Positions 1 to 10,823 of a stretch of DNA of 64,000 nt are shown piece by piece (position 1 is the first letter of the stretch; each line of letters starts with the position of its first letter). The notes under the pieces are model-generated. The model worked only from the letters and a program-made list of their open reading frames with translations, did no database searches and had not been told where the DNA came from. Source of the DNA: Tuctoria greenei. Its lineage: Eukaryota; Streptophyta; Magnoliopsida; Poales; Poaceae. A program made the position numbers and the translations under genes. Location: NCBI GenBank assembly GCA_036927565.1, contig JAYESD010000003.1, forward strand, positions 97,759,591 through 97,823,590, in the 5' to 3' direction.

Positions 1-391
1 ACATACAGTGGTGAACATCAAACACTTTGACTCTAACTCTCGGGCCCGCCGCATCACAGCGGGCGAAGACAAAGCCGCCTCCTGCACTAGGGCGAGTTGG
101 TCCAGCCTTGCAGCTGGTTGCGCAGGCAACCGAGCTAGCGCTTCGCGGCGGACTCCTGTTGCTACGACATCCACAATGCCGCTATCTGCAAGCCCGGAGA
201 GCGCACTCGCGGTGGTGCACACTCTTCTCCGCATCCCACCTGCTGTGAATGCCCCATGGGGAGCTGGGCAGTAGTGGATCAACATTGTCAACCATCTCAT
301 CTTAACCGCCATCAACAAGCCTTAGTGAAGGAGGCAATATGCTGGCCCGTTGCACGTGTCACTGTCACGCACGCAAACTATCAACCAAAGG
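1..391 (+). other. Presumed untranslated leader upstream of Tat-type gag
   Basis: GC-rich sequence directly upstream of the gag-like frame that starts at 392. Several short frames are open but none resembles a known protein. From its position I infer that it is the 5' untranslated leader of a plus-strand Ty3/gypsy element. The window starts inside it, so neither the LTR nor the primer-binding site can be seen. Confidence 0.4.
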
Positions 392-1163
392 ATGGCCCAC
401 TCTCACTCCACCGGGCTCTCTACAGCCGGCCTCAGGGTTGACCTCAATCGCCGCTGCGCAGCAGAGGAAAGCCGTGTCACCTTTGAGCGGCAGCGGGAGA
501 GACATCGCAACCTCGAAGCTGACTTTAAGGCTACAAGTGCTAAGCCCGAGGCATTTGCTGCACATGCTGCACCACAAGCGTACCCTGCACAACAGACGCC
601 TCAGATGTACGCTGCACATGTCATGCCCTAGGCGTCCCCTGTGTAGCCTGCGTCCTAGGCACACCCTGCACAACCTGCACCTTAGGTGTATGCAGCACAG
701 GCCGCACCCCAAGTGTATCCTGTGCAACCTACGCCATAGGCATACGCCGCATAGCAAGCGCCATAGACGTATGCCGCGCAGCCAACGCCCCAAGCGTACG
801 CCGTGCACCCAGTGCCCCAGGTGTACGCCGCTCAACCGGTAGCTCTGATGTATGTGGCGCACCCCATGCCCCAGGCGTATGCTGCAGTGAACACTGCTTT
901 GGCAAGGACGAGCAGAGGATTCGCAGCCCTGGTGCCTCATCTCCGCTTCATGGTGTGGACACACAAGTTCCAGCCTCATTTGTCAAAGAAGTACGACGAG
1001 AGCGTCAACCCCGCTGAGTTCCTACAGATCTGCACCACCTCCATCCTAGCTGCAGGAGGAAATGAGGCTATCATGGTCAATTACTTTCCCGTTGCCCTGA
1101 CCGGCCCATCTCGGTCATGGCTCATGAACCTTCCCCAGGGGTCCATAACATCCTGGGAGGAGT
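392..1163 (+). pseudogene. gag: Ty3/gypsy (Tat lineage) gag fragment, decayed
   Basis: Gag would assemble the virus-like particle of a retrotransposon. One frame runs from the ATG at 392 (MAHSHSTG) to 1163. The N-terminal third is charged and arginine-rich. Positions about 545-880 encode an Ala/Gln/Pro/Tyr repeat of the PQAYAAQP type. The C-terminal part (FQPHLSKKYDESVNPAEF, then LTGPSRSWLMNLP) matches the conserved gag core of grass Tat elements. Seven in-frame stops (629, 644, 656, 683, 737, 752, 764) are all TAG and fall where the repeat predicts Gln. The frame ends abruptly after SWEE, where the LTR of a minus-strand element begins, so the zinc knuckle and all of pol are missing. Lineage assignment is by motif memory. 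Confidence 0.75.
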
Positions 1164-1425
1164 GTTGAAGTGTAGCAACAACACTGTCCTCGAACTTGCT
1201 ATGGAGCAGCTCACGAAGGTTCTTTTTTAGGACGGGCTAGTCCTCAACAGCTCGCGCGTAAGGCAGATGGTGAACATGGGGGGTTTTACATGGTTCGGGT
1301 CATCAGAGCGTAACACCCTACATCCACGGGAGTGAGTTGTATTGCTTGAGTTTTGTGAGCTACGGGAGCTTGGGTGAGTCTGAATTAGTCTGTGTGAGAA
1401 TGTCTAGTAATGGTGGCTGCCCGAT

Positions 1426-1435
1426 CCTTTTATAG
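1426..1435 (-). promoter_or_regulatory. TATA box of the Tat LTR
   Basis: CTATAAAAGG on the minus strand, the orientation in which the element's integrase at 6993-7775 is read. It would place transcription start at roughly 1395-1405, leaving about 240 bp of R/U5 before the LTR end at 1164. Confidence 0.5.
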
Positions 1436-1800
1436 TCAAGGTCGGACAGCTTACAAATGGGGCCCAGGCCCGACAAGTGGCCCCAAAACGATCTTATGCC
1501 TGTCTTTTATGGCTGCCTGCTACCTCTGACCATGGTTTGAAGACCCACCGTCTTGCCGTGCGGGTCGCCAGAGAGTTGGCGTAGTTGTTGATGATGACAG
1601 GGAATGTCTTTTCTGACATACAGTCGTAAGCTACTCCATTAGTAGTGTGGGGTAGCACTGCGGCGCCTCCACTGTGATGTGATTGGGCACAGTGGCACCT
1701 AACAGGTGCATGCGCCACACCTGTGCGCCTGGAGAAGGCGCATGCCTTTAATGCGCAACTTGGACACGACACGTTGCTCTTTACTACCACAACCTACAGC

Positions 1801-2165
1801 CTAAGACTGGTTGCAGGACGCGTGGCAACGCTGGAGCCCGCCTCCGCGGGGAGAGGTCGAGTCCTGTGCTGCAGGCCACGTGGTAGCTTTGGAGCCCAAT
1901 TCTGAGGAGGGTTGGGGTCCTGTGTTACTGGACACGTGGCGACCCCAGAGCCCACCTCTGCGGGAGATGCTGGCCCGGAGCCACTGGCCACGTGGCGGCA
2001 GCAGAGCCCGCTCCTGTGGAGGAGCAAGGTTTCGTCCCGTTGGGCACGTGGCAGCCTGGGAGCCCGCCTCTGTTGGGGGCCGGGTCCCGAGTCGAGGTCC
2101 ACGTGGCACTCCTGAGGCCCGCCCCTAAAGAGGATGGCGTTAGAGCTTGCTCGACACGTGGTGCC
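1801..2165. repeat. 55-58 bp tandem repeat carrying G-boxes in LTR U3
   Basis: Seven degenerate units, each containing a CACGTGG core followed by text like AGCCCGCCTCTG. CACGTGG starts at 1877, 1933, 1989, 2045, 2100 and 2155; a seventh unit has GCGTGG at about 1819. The spacing is 56, 56, 56, 55 and 55 bp. CACGTG is the plant G-box bound by bZIP and bHLH factors. On the element's minus strand the array lies 440-730 bp upstream of the TATA box, which is where an enhancer would sit. Confidence 0.8.
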
Positions 2166-2761
2166 TCTGTACCCTGCCTCAGCGGGGAGGCAGGACCCTT
2201 AGGCGATTTATCCTGTGTGCGGGTGTACCCGGAATGTAGGGTACTGGCAGTGGCCCTCTGGTCTGCCTCGAGGGAGACAACAATCCCGCAGGTGGGGACT
2301 TCATCGTCACTTCCCATGTTGCCTTTTTATTTTTGTCATGAGCGGGATAAGGGGCAGCATGCCTCTGCTGTCCTGGCCACGCGTCCACTCCTGGTTGGTA
2401 GGTCGTGGCAACGTGATCGTTCCTTGTTGCGCAACTTTAACCATGACGATTCCCAATGCGGCCGTTGTGCTTCCATCGTTCTGCCTTCTTTGGAACCACC
2501 GAGTTCTCTTCTTGAGTGGCTAACCGCTCGACCCAAGCCTTCTGACAGAGGAACTGAGCTCCACTATCATCAACACCGCGGGTTGTGCAACGCATGTCGG
2601 GCCTAGTTGACCTACATGATGCACTGCAAGCGTCGTGGGGTTGAGTAAAAGGAAACCTTTGAGGGCAAAGGCAGTTCCTTCCTCATTCACCCCCTTGTGC
2701 TCGAGCCTTCATCTTCTCCCTTAGAGCCACAACCTTCGCCTCTTTGGCAAGTTCTTGCTTT

Positions 2762-5494
2762 GCACCTACTTCCATTGCATCGAGCTTGCCTCGCTATTGC
2801 CTCTCGAAGAGTGAGCACCTGGAGCTAGTGAGGTAGTTGCTCGACTCGAAGGATGAGAAGCAGAAGCATTGGATCTGCCGCGGATACCTCCCGCTCGACC
2901 TGCAGGGCAAAGAGATCGTACCCTTCATCACGTATGTGCTGGCCGGGTTTGTGCCCCTGGTGTCTTCCTTCCTTGCCACACTGCTGGAGGTCTTCGGACT
3001 CCAGCTACATCACTTGTGGCCAAACTCTATTGCGGTGGCAGCGGTCTTCACGCACCTGTGCGAGATGTTCGTGGGGGTCCACCCGACAGTGCTGCTGTTC
3101 TGGCAGTTCTTCATGCTGAAGATGATCGAGAAGGGCAAGAAAAGCTTGCTGGGATCATACTACTTCCAGCACCGGAGCAAGGGCCCGCACAAGTACATCA
3201 CCCCCTTCAGCGCCGGGAGTTGGGATAACTGGAGGGTCAACTGGGTGATCGTGGAGGCTGATGCCCACGATGGCATGACCCTGCCAACCGACAGGTCGAC
3301 CTCTGTGCGCAATTCCTGGGAGGAGTGTCCGAAGTTGGAGAAGGAGTATGCCCCGACACCGAAGAGTATCCAGTTCGTGGTGGACCATGGCTTGACGTCG
3401 CTGATGATGCTAGCCGACTTTGTATCCCGGTGCATGGTCCCACACCAGCATTGCGACCCCCCAGCATGGTACAACACCAGGCTGCGGGACTGCACCCGGC
3501 TAGTGACTGGCACTGACTCGGAGCCAAGCTAGGATGAGGTGATCACGACGCTGGTGAAGGTGTGCGGCAACCTTTTGTCCGTCGGTTCGACCACCCCGCT
3601 GGCATCCTGTTGGTCGCTCTTAGAGGAATAGATATTCAGGAGGAATATCTTGTGGTAGATGCTGAACCTAGAAGCTCTCGGCCTCACTCTGCGACAAGTT
3701 AGAGACATGAACCGAGTGTTAAGCATGTCCTGCATGCAGGAGGATTCTGCGCCTATCCCGCACTCTGGCATGCAGGAGGAGGAAGACCTAGCCTCCGCCA
3801 GGGGAAGGTGCTGGTTCCTGACATGGGGAGGGGAGAAGAGCCGGTTAATGAGACTATGACAAAGAAGCTTCCTCAGTCACCGCCAAGGGTCGCCTTCGCT
3901 CCAAGCTAGCGTCTCGAGGAGCGCCCACGTCCAGCATTGGGGTGTGGCGGTTCTTCAAGCAAGGACCCCACCCTCCCCGCGAAGAGTCAGCTGGTGCATG
4001 TAGACGACACTTCAGTCTTCCTGCATCGGTCCCAGGAGTGCCAGCCTGTTGACATTTCAACTGTTGATGCAGACTTAAATGCCCGCGGAGGCATCAGGAG
4101 CGTCACGGTCGTGCGGCCAGAGGCTAAGAAGTCTCAGGCCACAAGCACCCTTGCAGCGGGTGCGGCGATGAACGCTGGTGGCGACTTTGGAACCCTGGGC
4201 CACGACCCAATGACCTTCGACAAGACGAAGAACACCGACAGCGGTGCAGGTAGAGGTGCGGTGAAGGGTACCGACAGTGGTGCTAGTGGAGGTGTGGAGA
4301 GGAACGCTGGTTTCAGTGGAGGCACAGTCGGATGCGCGCTGGTTGTTGCACCCCACCCCCCCCCCCCCCCCCCCCCGGTGCAACCTGAAAGTCCAGGCCT
4401 GTTGGAACATCCGGGGTCCTCAGTACTCAATAGCCCTCCATAACGTTGGATGAGCCAATCCCCCTCCCTGACGCCATCGACTTGGTGCAGTCCAGACTCT
4501 GCCAGGTGCAGCTTGCCCTCGACATGGAATGGGAGAAGCTTTGGGCGGAGGATAAACATCTTCGGGCCTAGGATGACCTGCTGGAGTTCAAGATTGGCAA
4601 GGTGAAAAAGAGGATCCAAATGGAGGATAAGAGGGTGAGGGAGGAAGAGGAGGCGCTGGAGATGCAGCATCGCTTGGTGAGGGCACTGGACGCCAGGTCT
4701 AAAGATATTCTGGAGTATACCTAGGCATCCCACCAAGCCGCCAACCATCGCCTTAGCACCCTCGAGGAGCTCCAGCAGGCGCTCCAACGCTAAGAGGCCG
4801 CCATCGCAGAGTAGGAGAAAGCGGCCCTCGATATGGAGGAGGCCTCCTGCAAGCTGCAACAGGACCGAATTGAACTGCAATCCCGCTTCGAGGATCTTGA
4901 GCACTGTGAGGGCGACCTGGTGCATTATCGGGAGCGCCACTTGAAGGAGCGCCAGGCTCTTCTGGAGCGCAAGCTCGACGTCGAGGTTTGGGAGAACGGT
5001 GTGGACCGCTGCGCCCGGGAGCTTGATGACTAGGAAAAGATGTTGGCCGCCAGGGAGAAGTTCTCTATGGCTGGGTCAGACGCGTTGAAAGCAGCGCAAC
5101 AAGAGGTGAAGGACCTCCGTACTTCTCGCACGACTGAGGCGTTGAAGGTCTAGGACTTCCTGGTCCACGCCGAGGCAACGATGGAACCCTTTAGCTTTAG
5201 CCCTATGCAGAGAGGGGAACCAGGTAGGAGGTGAGTCAATTGTTCCCAGCACTTGACTCCACCAGCTCGAATATACATGCGGTGGGCGCGGTCGTCAACG
5301 ACCGCCTGGAGACCGAGAGGAAGGCCTTGGTGAAGGAGGTGGCCACCAACGTGATGGTGTGCCTCTGGAGCTGGTACCCTGATATCACGCTAGAGCCGGT
5401 AGCCAAGGGCCCCATCGAGGCACGGGAGGCGGCGGCAAGGGCTAAAGTTGAAGACCTCGCTGCGCTTGTTGCCTCAGAGTTCGTGCGTGTGTAA
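2762..5494 (+). pseudogene. Antisense extra ORF (aORF) of Tat element: 'putative gypsy-type transposon' protein with coiled coil
   Basis: Runs opposite to the integrase of the same element, between integrase and 3' LTR, which is the position of the antisense extra ORF known in Tat-lineage elements. The N-terminal domain (about 2840-3530) has the FVPLVSSFLATLLEVFGLQ and LHHLWPNSI...LCEMFVGVHP signature of the grass 'putative gypsy type transposon' family. A linker (3540-4440) includes a 21-base C run at 4356-4376 coding for proline. A long heptad-rich coiled coil follows (4500-5160), then a C-terminal block (5231-5494, DRLETERKALVKEVATN...). Stops in the followed frames are TAG at 2834, 3530, 3629, 3656, 4569, 4722, 4812, 5031 and 5151, plus TGA 3857 and TAA 4791; there are also frame changes near 4440 and 5200. 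Function is unknown. Confidence 0.65.
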
Positions 5495-6992
5495 AGCCAA
5501 TGGCTCCCAGGCACAACGCCTGTGTATCTAGGGCTTGTACTTTCTTTGTAAATAATCTTTAATGAATTTGAATTCATGTTGTGTTTCTTGACTTTGTCTT
5601 TTATTTCTCAACATGTTTGTCCAGGTCCTTAGCAGTGTAAGGGTCTGAAAAACTTTGCTGATCTAGTTAGCTTTAGGCACCAGTGATTGCTCACTTGACG
5701 TAACCAATTTTGCATCGTTTTTTGCGAGCCGCGACAACTTTAAAGTCCTACCTATGGACACCCTGGTAGGTGTGGCCAATAGGTTGGGCACACCTACCAC
5801 TCAGTTATAGGATGTCAACAGCGAGCCCTCGGTGAGGCACGAGAGCTTGAGGATAGACATCGGTGGGCCCCTGAGGGGCGCCGAAAGCTTGGCAGATGAC
5901 GCCGGCAGGCCCCCTAGGTGGTGCCAGACTTTAGGAGTTGATGCCGGCGGACCCCCTGGGAAGCGTCGGGCTTGAGTGGTGATGTCGGCGGGACCCCTAG
6001 GGGCTCGAAAGATGACATCGACTGGGCTCCTGGGGGTGTCGGGCTTGGATGATGATGCCGGCAGGCTCTCTGAGGGGCGACAGAGCTTGTCTTGGAATCC
6101 TTGGGCGCTGTCGAAGGAGTCGATCTGCTACCACCCGCAACAGCTCTTCAATGATTCAACGCGTAGAATGTCGACGGCGGGCCCCTGGGAGGTGTTGGAG
6201 CTGGAGGTTCAGCGGCGTCCACCTTCAGCGTCATGGAACATTCCCTTGTATGGTATGCATACATGACAGAGAAGAAGTAATTTTGCTCATCGATCACCTC
6301 TCCCCGCTATTTAGTTTTGTTATGCCTTACGGTCCTGGTATGGTGTGCGGGGCTTGGATAATTCAGTGCGTTAGTATTTGGGGCTCGACCGCCACCATAT
6401 CCAAGGTGTGAGCCTTCTGGCCCCCAGTACTTAGCTGTAGCGCTGGTAGGTAGGGTGCACACGCTTAGGGTATGGAACTAGGCTAAGAAGTCTACACACC
6501 TTGGACCTCCGGCTCGGCTTAGGCCTTTTGTGGGGCAGACCGTCTGGCTCCACAGGACCCCAAGCAAGGGGGCAATCAAGAGACTCCAAACACATTGCAG
6601 GTACCTCAAGCGGGCCCGTCTCCAGCAGGATTGCATAACTCTACTAGGGGCGAGACATAAAGAGAAAGTGATCAAGCATACGAAGAACAGTATGTGAGAA
6701 TGAGCATGGTTTAATGTTCATAAAATTAATGAGTAATTAAATGAAAATGAGAAAGAACAGTGCAAGACAGTGATTCTTTTAACTTGGTATTCATAGGAGG
6801 AGGCACGCTTTACAAGAAGGCACCGACCCGCTCGGATGACAAGGGAGGCAGAGTATCCATGCTTAGGGTATAAGACTAGGCTAAGCATGCTGTACACTCT
6901 GGACTAGACCCCCCCCCCCCCCCCCCGAAGCTTTGTTGTTCTGAGCGCTGCTCCTAGACGCCATGACATTTTTACACTGTCCTACCGCTATG
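5495..6992. other. Non-coding spacer between aORF and integrase of the Tat element
   Basis: No credible protein. Just after the aORF stop are T-rich stretches (TTTGTAAATAATCTTTAATG near 5545) that could serve as its polyadenylation region. A short tandem repeat lies at 5857-6092. A block of about 50 bp (GCTTAGGGTAT...ACTAGGCTAAG) occurs at about 6460-6520 and again at about 6858-6905. An 18-base C run occupies 6909-6926, that is, G18 on the integrase strand. Confidence 0.5.
5857..6092. repeat. Degenerate ~40 bp minisatellite, six units
   Basis: Six units beginning GATG(AC)CCGGC or a close variant, followed by GGRCCCCCTAGG and a GTCGGGCTTG-like tail, start near 5857, 5896, 5941, 5982, 6011 and 6051. 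It lies downstream of the integrase on the element strand. No open frame is shared across the units. Confidence 0.6.
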
Positions 6993-7775
6993 CTAAAGAT
7001 AAAACTTACGGAGGTGCTCTATGTTCCAAGGGTTGGAGAGGGACTCTCCTTCCTCCGTAGCCATGTAGACGCACCCAGGGCGGCATACCTCTGTCACCCG
7101 AAAGGGGCCCTCCCAGCTGGGGGAGAGTTTGTTTGCCCCCTCGCGTGAAAGTATGCATCGCAGCACAAGGTCGCCCACCTGCAGTTCTCTGCTTTGTACC
7201 AACCAGTCCTGGTAGCGCAGGAGCGCCTTATGGTACTGTGCGTTTCAAACGGCTGCATGCCATCTTCCCTCGTCGACGAGGTTGATATCTTTGCGCCAGA
7301 GCTGGTCCTGCGCGACTTCATCATATGTCCGAACACGGGGGGAGCCTACGGCGATCTCTGAGGTGGGGTGGGGGGGGGGGGTGGCCTCAGCCCCGTACAC
7401 CAGAAAGAAGGGTGTTTCCCTTGTAGCCCGACTGGGTGATATTCGGATAGCCCACAGAGCGCACGGAAGCTCATCGACCCACTTGGCACCATGGTTCTCA
7501 AGGCTTGCATAAGTGCGCATCTTGAGGCCCCTGAGGATCTCAGCGTTGGCCCTCTCGACCTGCCCATTGCTCTTTGGACGAGCGACGGATGCATAGCAAA
7601 CTTGGATGCCAACATCTTTGCAGTACTCTTGGAACGCTGCACTGGTGAACTGGGTCCTGTTGTCAGTGATGATCCTATTCGGGACCCCAAACCCGCAGAC
7701 CATTGACTTGATGAATTTGACTATGGACTCTTTGTTGATGGTGACCACCGGGGCTGCTTCCGGCCACTTGGTGAA
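6993..7775 (-). pseudogene. pol: Tat-type gypsy integrase, C-terminal part
   Basis: Reads from FTKWPEAAPV at 7775 down to the TAG at 6993. The catalytic-core motifs GVPNRIITDN and SNGQVERANAEILRG, followed by WAIRISPSRATRETPFFLVYGAEA, are typical of Tat integrases. The tail ends NPWNIEHLRKFYL, as in family members. There is one in-frame TGA at 7245 (a CGA Arg in relatives). The start is cut by the Tekay LTR inserted at 7776, so the zinc-binding domain and first catalytic Asp are missing. The RT/RNase H of the same lineage and strand reappears at 19842-21850. Confidence 0.85.
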
Positions 7776-7899
7776 TGTAACACCCTCATTTTCATGCATC
7801 ATGCCCTACATACATTCATATACATGTTTAACATTAATCCACATAAAGAGGAATAAGTTTAAAATTGATTTGGAACAAAACTGCACTTAAAATTCTGGG

Positions 7900-8235
7900 A
7901 AGTGCGGACTAGTCCGACTTTGGTGCGGACTAATCCAATTTCTCACTGACCTTGATCGGACTTGTCTGTTTATGCTGCAGACTAGTCCGTTTTTGCCTCT
8001 AGACACTTTCGGACTTGTCCGGTCCTATGCGGACTAGTCCGGTGTTCCAAGAATCCTTGAAAATTTGCTAAGTACCTGGAGTTGTCCGGACTAGTTCAGT
8101 GTTCCAGTGCACTTGTCCGGACTCCTCTCTGACTAAAGTCAATCTTGTCCGATTTTTGGCCAAAGTTGTCCGATTTCCCTCTAGACAACTTCGGACTAGT
8201 CCGGTCCTTTTCGGACTTGTCCGATATTTCGCAAC
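7900..8235. repeat. Cluster of CGGACTAGTCCG palindromes in Tekay LTR
   Basis: Perfect 12-bp palindromes CGGACTAGTCCG lie at 7905-7916, 8030-8041 and 8192-8203, with another outside the cluster at 8775-8786. One- or two-mismatch versions (CGGACTTGTCCG, CAGACTAGTCCG, CGGACTAATCCA and others) fill the gaps. All lie upstream of the TATA box at 8391 except the 8775 copy. Confidence 0.85.
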
Positions 8236-8390
8236 TCTGAATTAATCCTTTGTTTTACGACTTGTTTCTTGGGTTTCACGTTAATTGGGCATAGGGAAGT
8301 CGTGCCTAACTCTTTTAGAGCCCATGTGGGACTCTAAACCGGCCTCTACTCATCTCAAACTCGAAACCCATCTAACCCTAGCCTCCACAT

Positions 8391-8400
8391 CTATATAAAC
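8391..8400 (+). promoter_or_regulatory. TATA box of the Tekay LTR
   Basis: CTATATAAAC lies on the sense strand of the element, about 615 bp into the LTR. It is preceded by CCCTAGCC-type sequence and followed by an A/G-rich transcribed region. Confidence 0.6.
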
Positions 8401-10560
8401 AACCCCACCCCTTGGCTTGACCTATTTTGCCACTTTTCTACCCCACCCAAACCCTAGTTCGGGGAGAGCCACCATCAAGGAGGGAGGAGGAGATCCCAAG
8501 CAAGAAGAAGAAGAGGAGGAAAGAAAAGAGGATCAAGATCTCCATCAAGTTTCGTTCTTCATCACCAATTCATCTCCAAGTTCATCACTAACCCTAGATC
8601 ATCAAGATCCAAGTACTACCTCCAAGTTTCTCGATTCATTGGAGTCCTAAACACCTGGTATACCTTCTATTCTCTTTTTCTTATGTGAATTCAACCCCAA
8701 GTCTCCAAATTCACGTCGATCTAAAAAACCCTAATCTGCTGATCTCACGAAGTGCGGACTTGTCCGGTCCCTACCGGACTAGTCCGATTTCCTGGTTAAT
8801 TTTTGTTGAATTAATTCTAAAATTAGATCTAATCACATCCAAACCTGTATAAACTTGTTAAAAGCTGCTAGAACTAGTTAGTGATCATTAAAAGCAACTT
8901 ATTAACAAGTTCCACCTTGCATTTGCATTAATCATGCATATCATGTCATATTGAGTAATGTTTGTGCACTCCTTGATTGTGTTTCTTGTTGGTATGTTTA
9001 TTGTGTGGATTAGACGGATTTGCACTAGAAAGTGCCGCGGAGAATCTGCAGCACCAAGAGTTTGAAGGCTTTGACCCGAACCAATCCCAAGAGCAAGGCA
9101 AGTGTCCTTGAAGCATATTGATCCTGTTTTAAAGTAAATGTTTTGTTTGCAAAACTGCATGCTTGTGTCAATTTGATGGGAAATCCTATGGTAGGAAGAT
9201 TACTAGCTTTGTTGACCACCCTTGTCACCCGGAATATATGGTAGAGAGTCCGGAAGGGCTTTTTGCTTTGCTTAATCAATTGGGATGGGAAAACAACTAT
9301 ACCACTTAATTTAATTATGTATTTATGAGATTATGGTTAACATGAACTGTATGGTAATGGGTGATCTAAGCAAGCCTGGTATGTGGATGGGTTGGATGTT
9401 ATGGTGGTTTGCTTGCTTTAGATCTAAGGACTGGTTCCTGCGAGAATAAGCCAGGACTACAGTGCCACCACGAGGCCAAGTATGGGTGCGGCATAGCTGA
9501 TTAATTAGGGCTTTGCCAGTGCTATTTGGACCATTAAGGATGCTCGACGAAGGGGTAGTCAGATTAGGTTTGTTGATGATTGGTGGGACTACCCTGGGAT
9601 CCGAATGGCTCAAGAGGGGCCCTTGGTTGAAGATGTGCTCAGCTGGAGGCATCGCCACCGGTGAAACCTCAGTGGGGTCTAAATAGGCTAGTAATCCCTT
9701 TGTAAAGGCTATTTTGTGATCTCTGAGCCACACACCGATGGAAGTGTGAGACGACATAATAGAGGTTCTAGTTATCGAAAGGTGATGAAATCACAAACAC
9801 GTGGGTAAAGTGGTACAGACTCTGCAGAGTATAATAAAACTATCATGATAGCCGTGCTCTCATTTATGAGCACCTGGACAACTTCCATGATTAGAGGGAA
9901 CATGGTTTCTGGGATGGTTGGTATTCGTTATGGCTGGTTATGGATTAAATTCTGGCATTGGACATGATTAATGGTAATGGTGAAATCTGGTATAATGGAT
10001 CATGGATATGGAATATGGACTGGTTCTACGATATTAATTATGGTTTATGATGGGTTTATTTCACATACATAATACATATTGCTTTTCAAATGTTTTAATG
10101 TACTTTTTAGCACTTGGCCATTATTGTTGTCATCATTTGTATTAGCTACATGTCATACTTTCCACACTTGCTGAGTACGACATGTACTCACTCTTGCAAT
10201 CCCCCCCCAACAGTTGCAGGTCAGGATTGGGAGTTTAACAATGATAATGCGGAGTTCTAGGCCGTGTCTACTGTCAGCTTTGCCTGTGGAGTGTTGGAGC
10301 TACGTTATACCCCTTTGCTTAGTTGCTTAGTTTGCTTAATTAGTTCATTTCTGCTGCATTAGTAGGAACATGTTATTAATACTCATTAGTGCTTGTATTC
10401 GAGGATAATATGGTTTGTGTAATAAAATTTGGTTAATTAATCTTGTTATGTGGTAATTTTCGGTATATCCTTTTGTGAATGCACTCGTGTATGTGCTTTG
10501 AACATCCTGGGCACACATATGCGGTCACTTGGTTCATTTTTGGAACCGGGTGTCACAAAT

Positions 10561-10574
10561 TGGTATTAGAGCCA
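10561..10574 (+). other. Primer-binding site (initiator tRNA-Met), Tekay element
   Basis: TGGTATTAGAGCCA differs by one base from TGGTATCAGAGCCA, the complement of the plant initiator tRNA-Met 3' end. It lies three bases after the LTR end, where reverse transcription is primed. Confidence 0.85.
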
Positions 10575-10823
10575 CATGTTGACCGTAGGACGCATCCTAG
10601 ATAGAATGGGCACTTTAGAGCACATAGAAACACTCAGGAATCGATGTGTTCTTGCTTGGTGTGTTGCTTGCTATATATATTGGTTGCTTGTGTGCTTAAT
10701 AGAGGATTTTGGGATGCTTTAGTATTGTCATGTCCATGTAGGCTAGTTAGTTGTCTAGTTTCATATCCCTTGATGCATATAGTTGGGGACATTTTCTATT
10801 TTTTACCTATTGCTTTTCTCCAG

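Larger units (their letters stand above)
1164..2690 (-). repeat. 3' LTR of minus-strand Tat-type gypsy element
   Basis: Boundaries are inferred: the sequence begins TGTTGAAG exactly where the gag fragment breaks, and ends CCTCATTCA just before CCCCCT, which reads as a purine tract on the minus strand. The ends are therefore TG...CA. A TATA box lies on the minus strand at 1426-1435 (CTATAAAAGG). The upstream (higher-coordinate) half holds a G-box repeat array listed separately. No partner LTR is in the window, so the length of about 1.5 kb is provisional. Confidence 0.55.
7776..10557 (+). repeat. 5' LTR of a Tekay/Del-like gypsy element
   Basis: Starts TGTAACACCC immediately after the interrupted integrase and ends GGGTGTCACA, three bases before a near-perfect initiator-Met primer-binding site. 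Length is about 2.78 kb, in the range of Tekay/Del LTRs. A TATA box (CTATATAAAC, 8391-8400) is followed by a purine-rich leader. The first 500 bp and a site near 8775 carry repeated CGGACTAGTCCG palindromes. The bases GTGAA at 7771-7775 would be the target duplication, but the matching right end has been lost. Confidence 0.85.

Noticed and set aside
392..766. Programmed amber read-through as an explanation for seven in-frame TAG codons
   Set aside because: Too many stops, at repeat-equivalent Gln positions, with no shared read-through context; decay of CAG is simpler.
365..979. 204-codon minus-strand frame rich in Cys/His/Leu
   Set aside because: It is the reverse complement of the Ala-Gln-Pro gag repeat; the periodic composition comes from the gag repeat on the other strand.
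1794..2317. Several overlapping frames of about 100-200 codons in both strands
   Set aside because: They lie in GC-rich tandem repeats of an LTR; none has a consistent domain.
4134..4940. 268-codon minus-strand frame rich in Leu
   Set aside because: Antisense shadow of the coiled-coil region of the extra ORF; the + strand frame has homologous-looking domains and this one does not.
8417..8650. 77-codon frame with Glu/Lys-rich sequence after the Tekay TATA box
   Set aside because: Purine-rich LTR leader; no homology recognised and outside the gag start.
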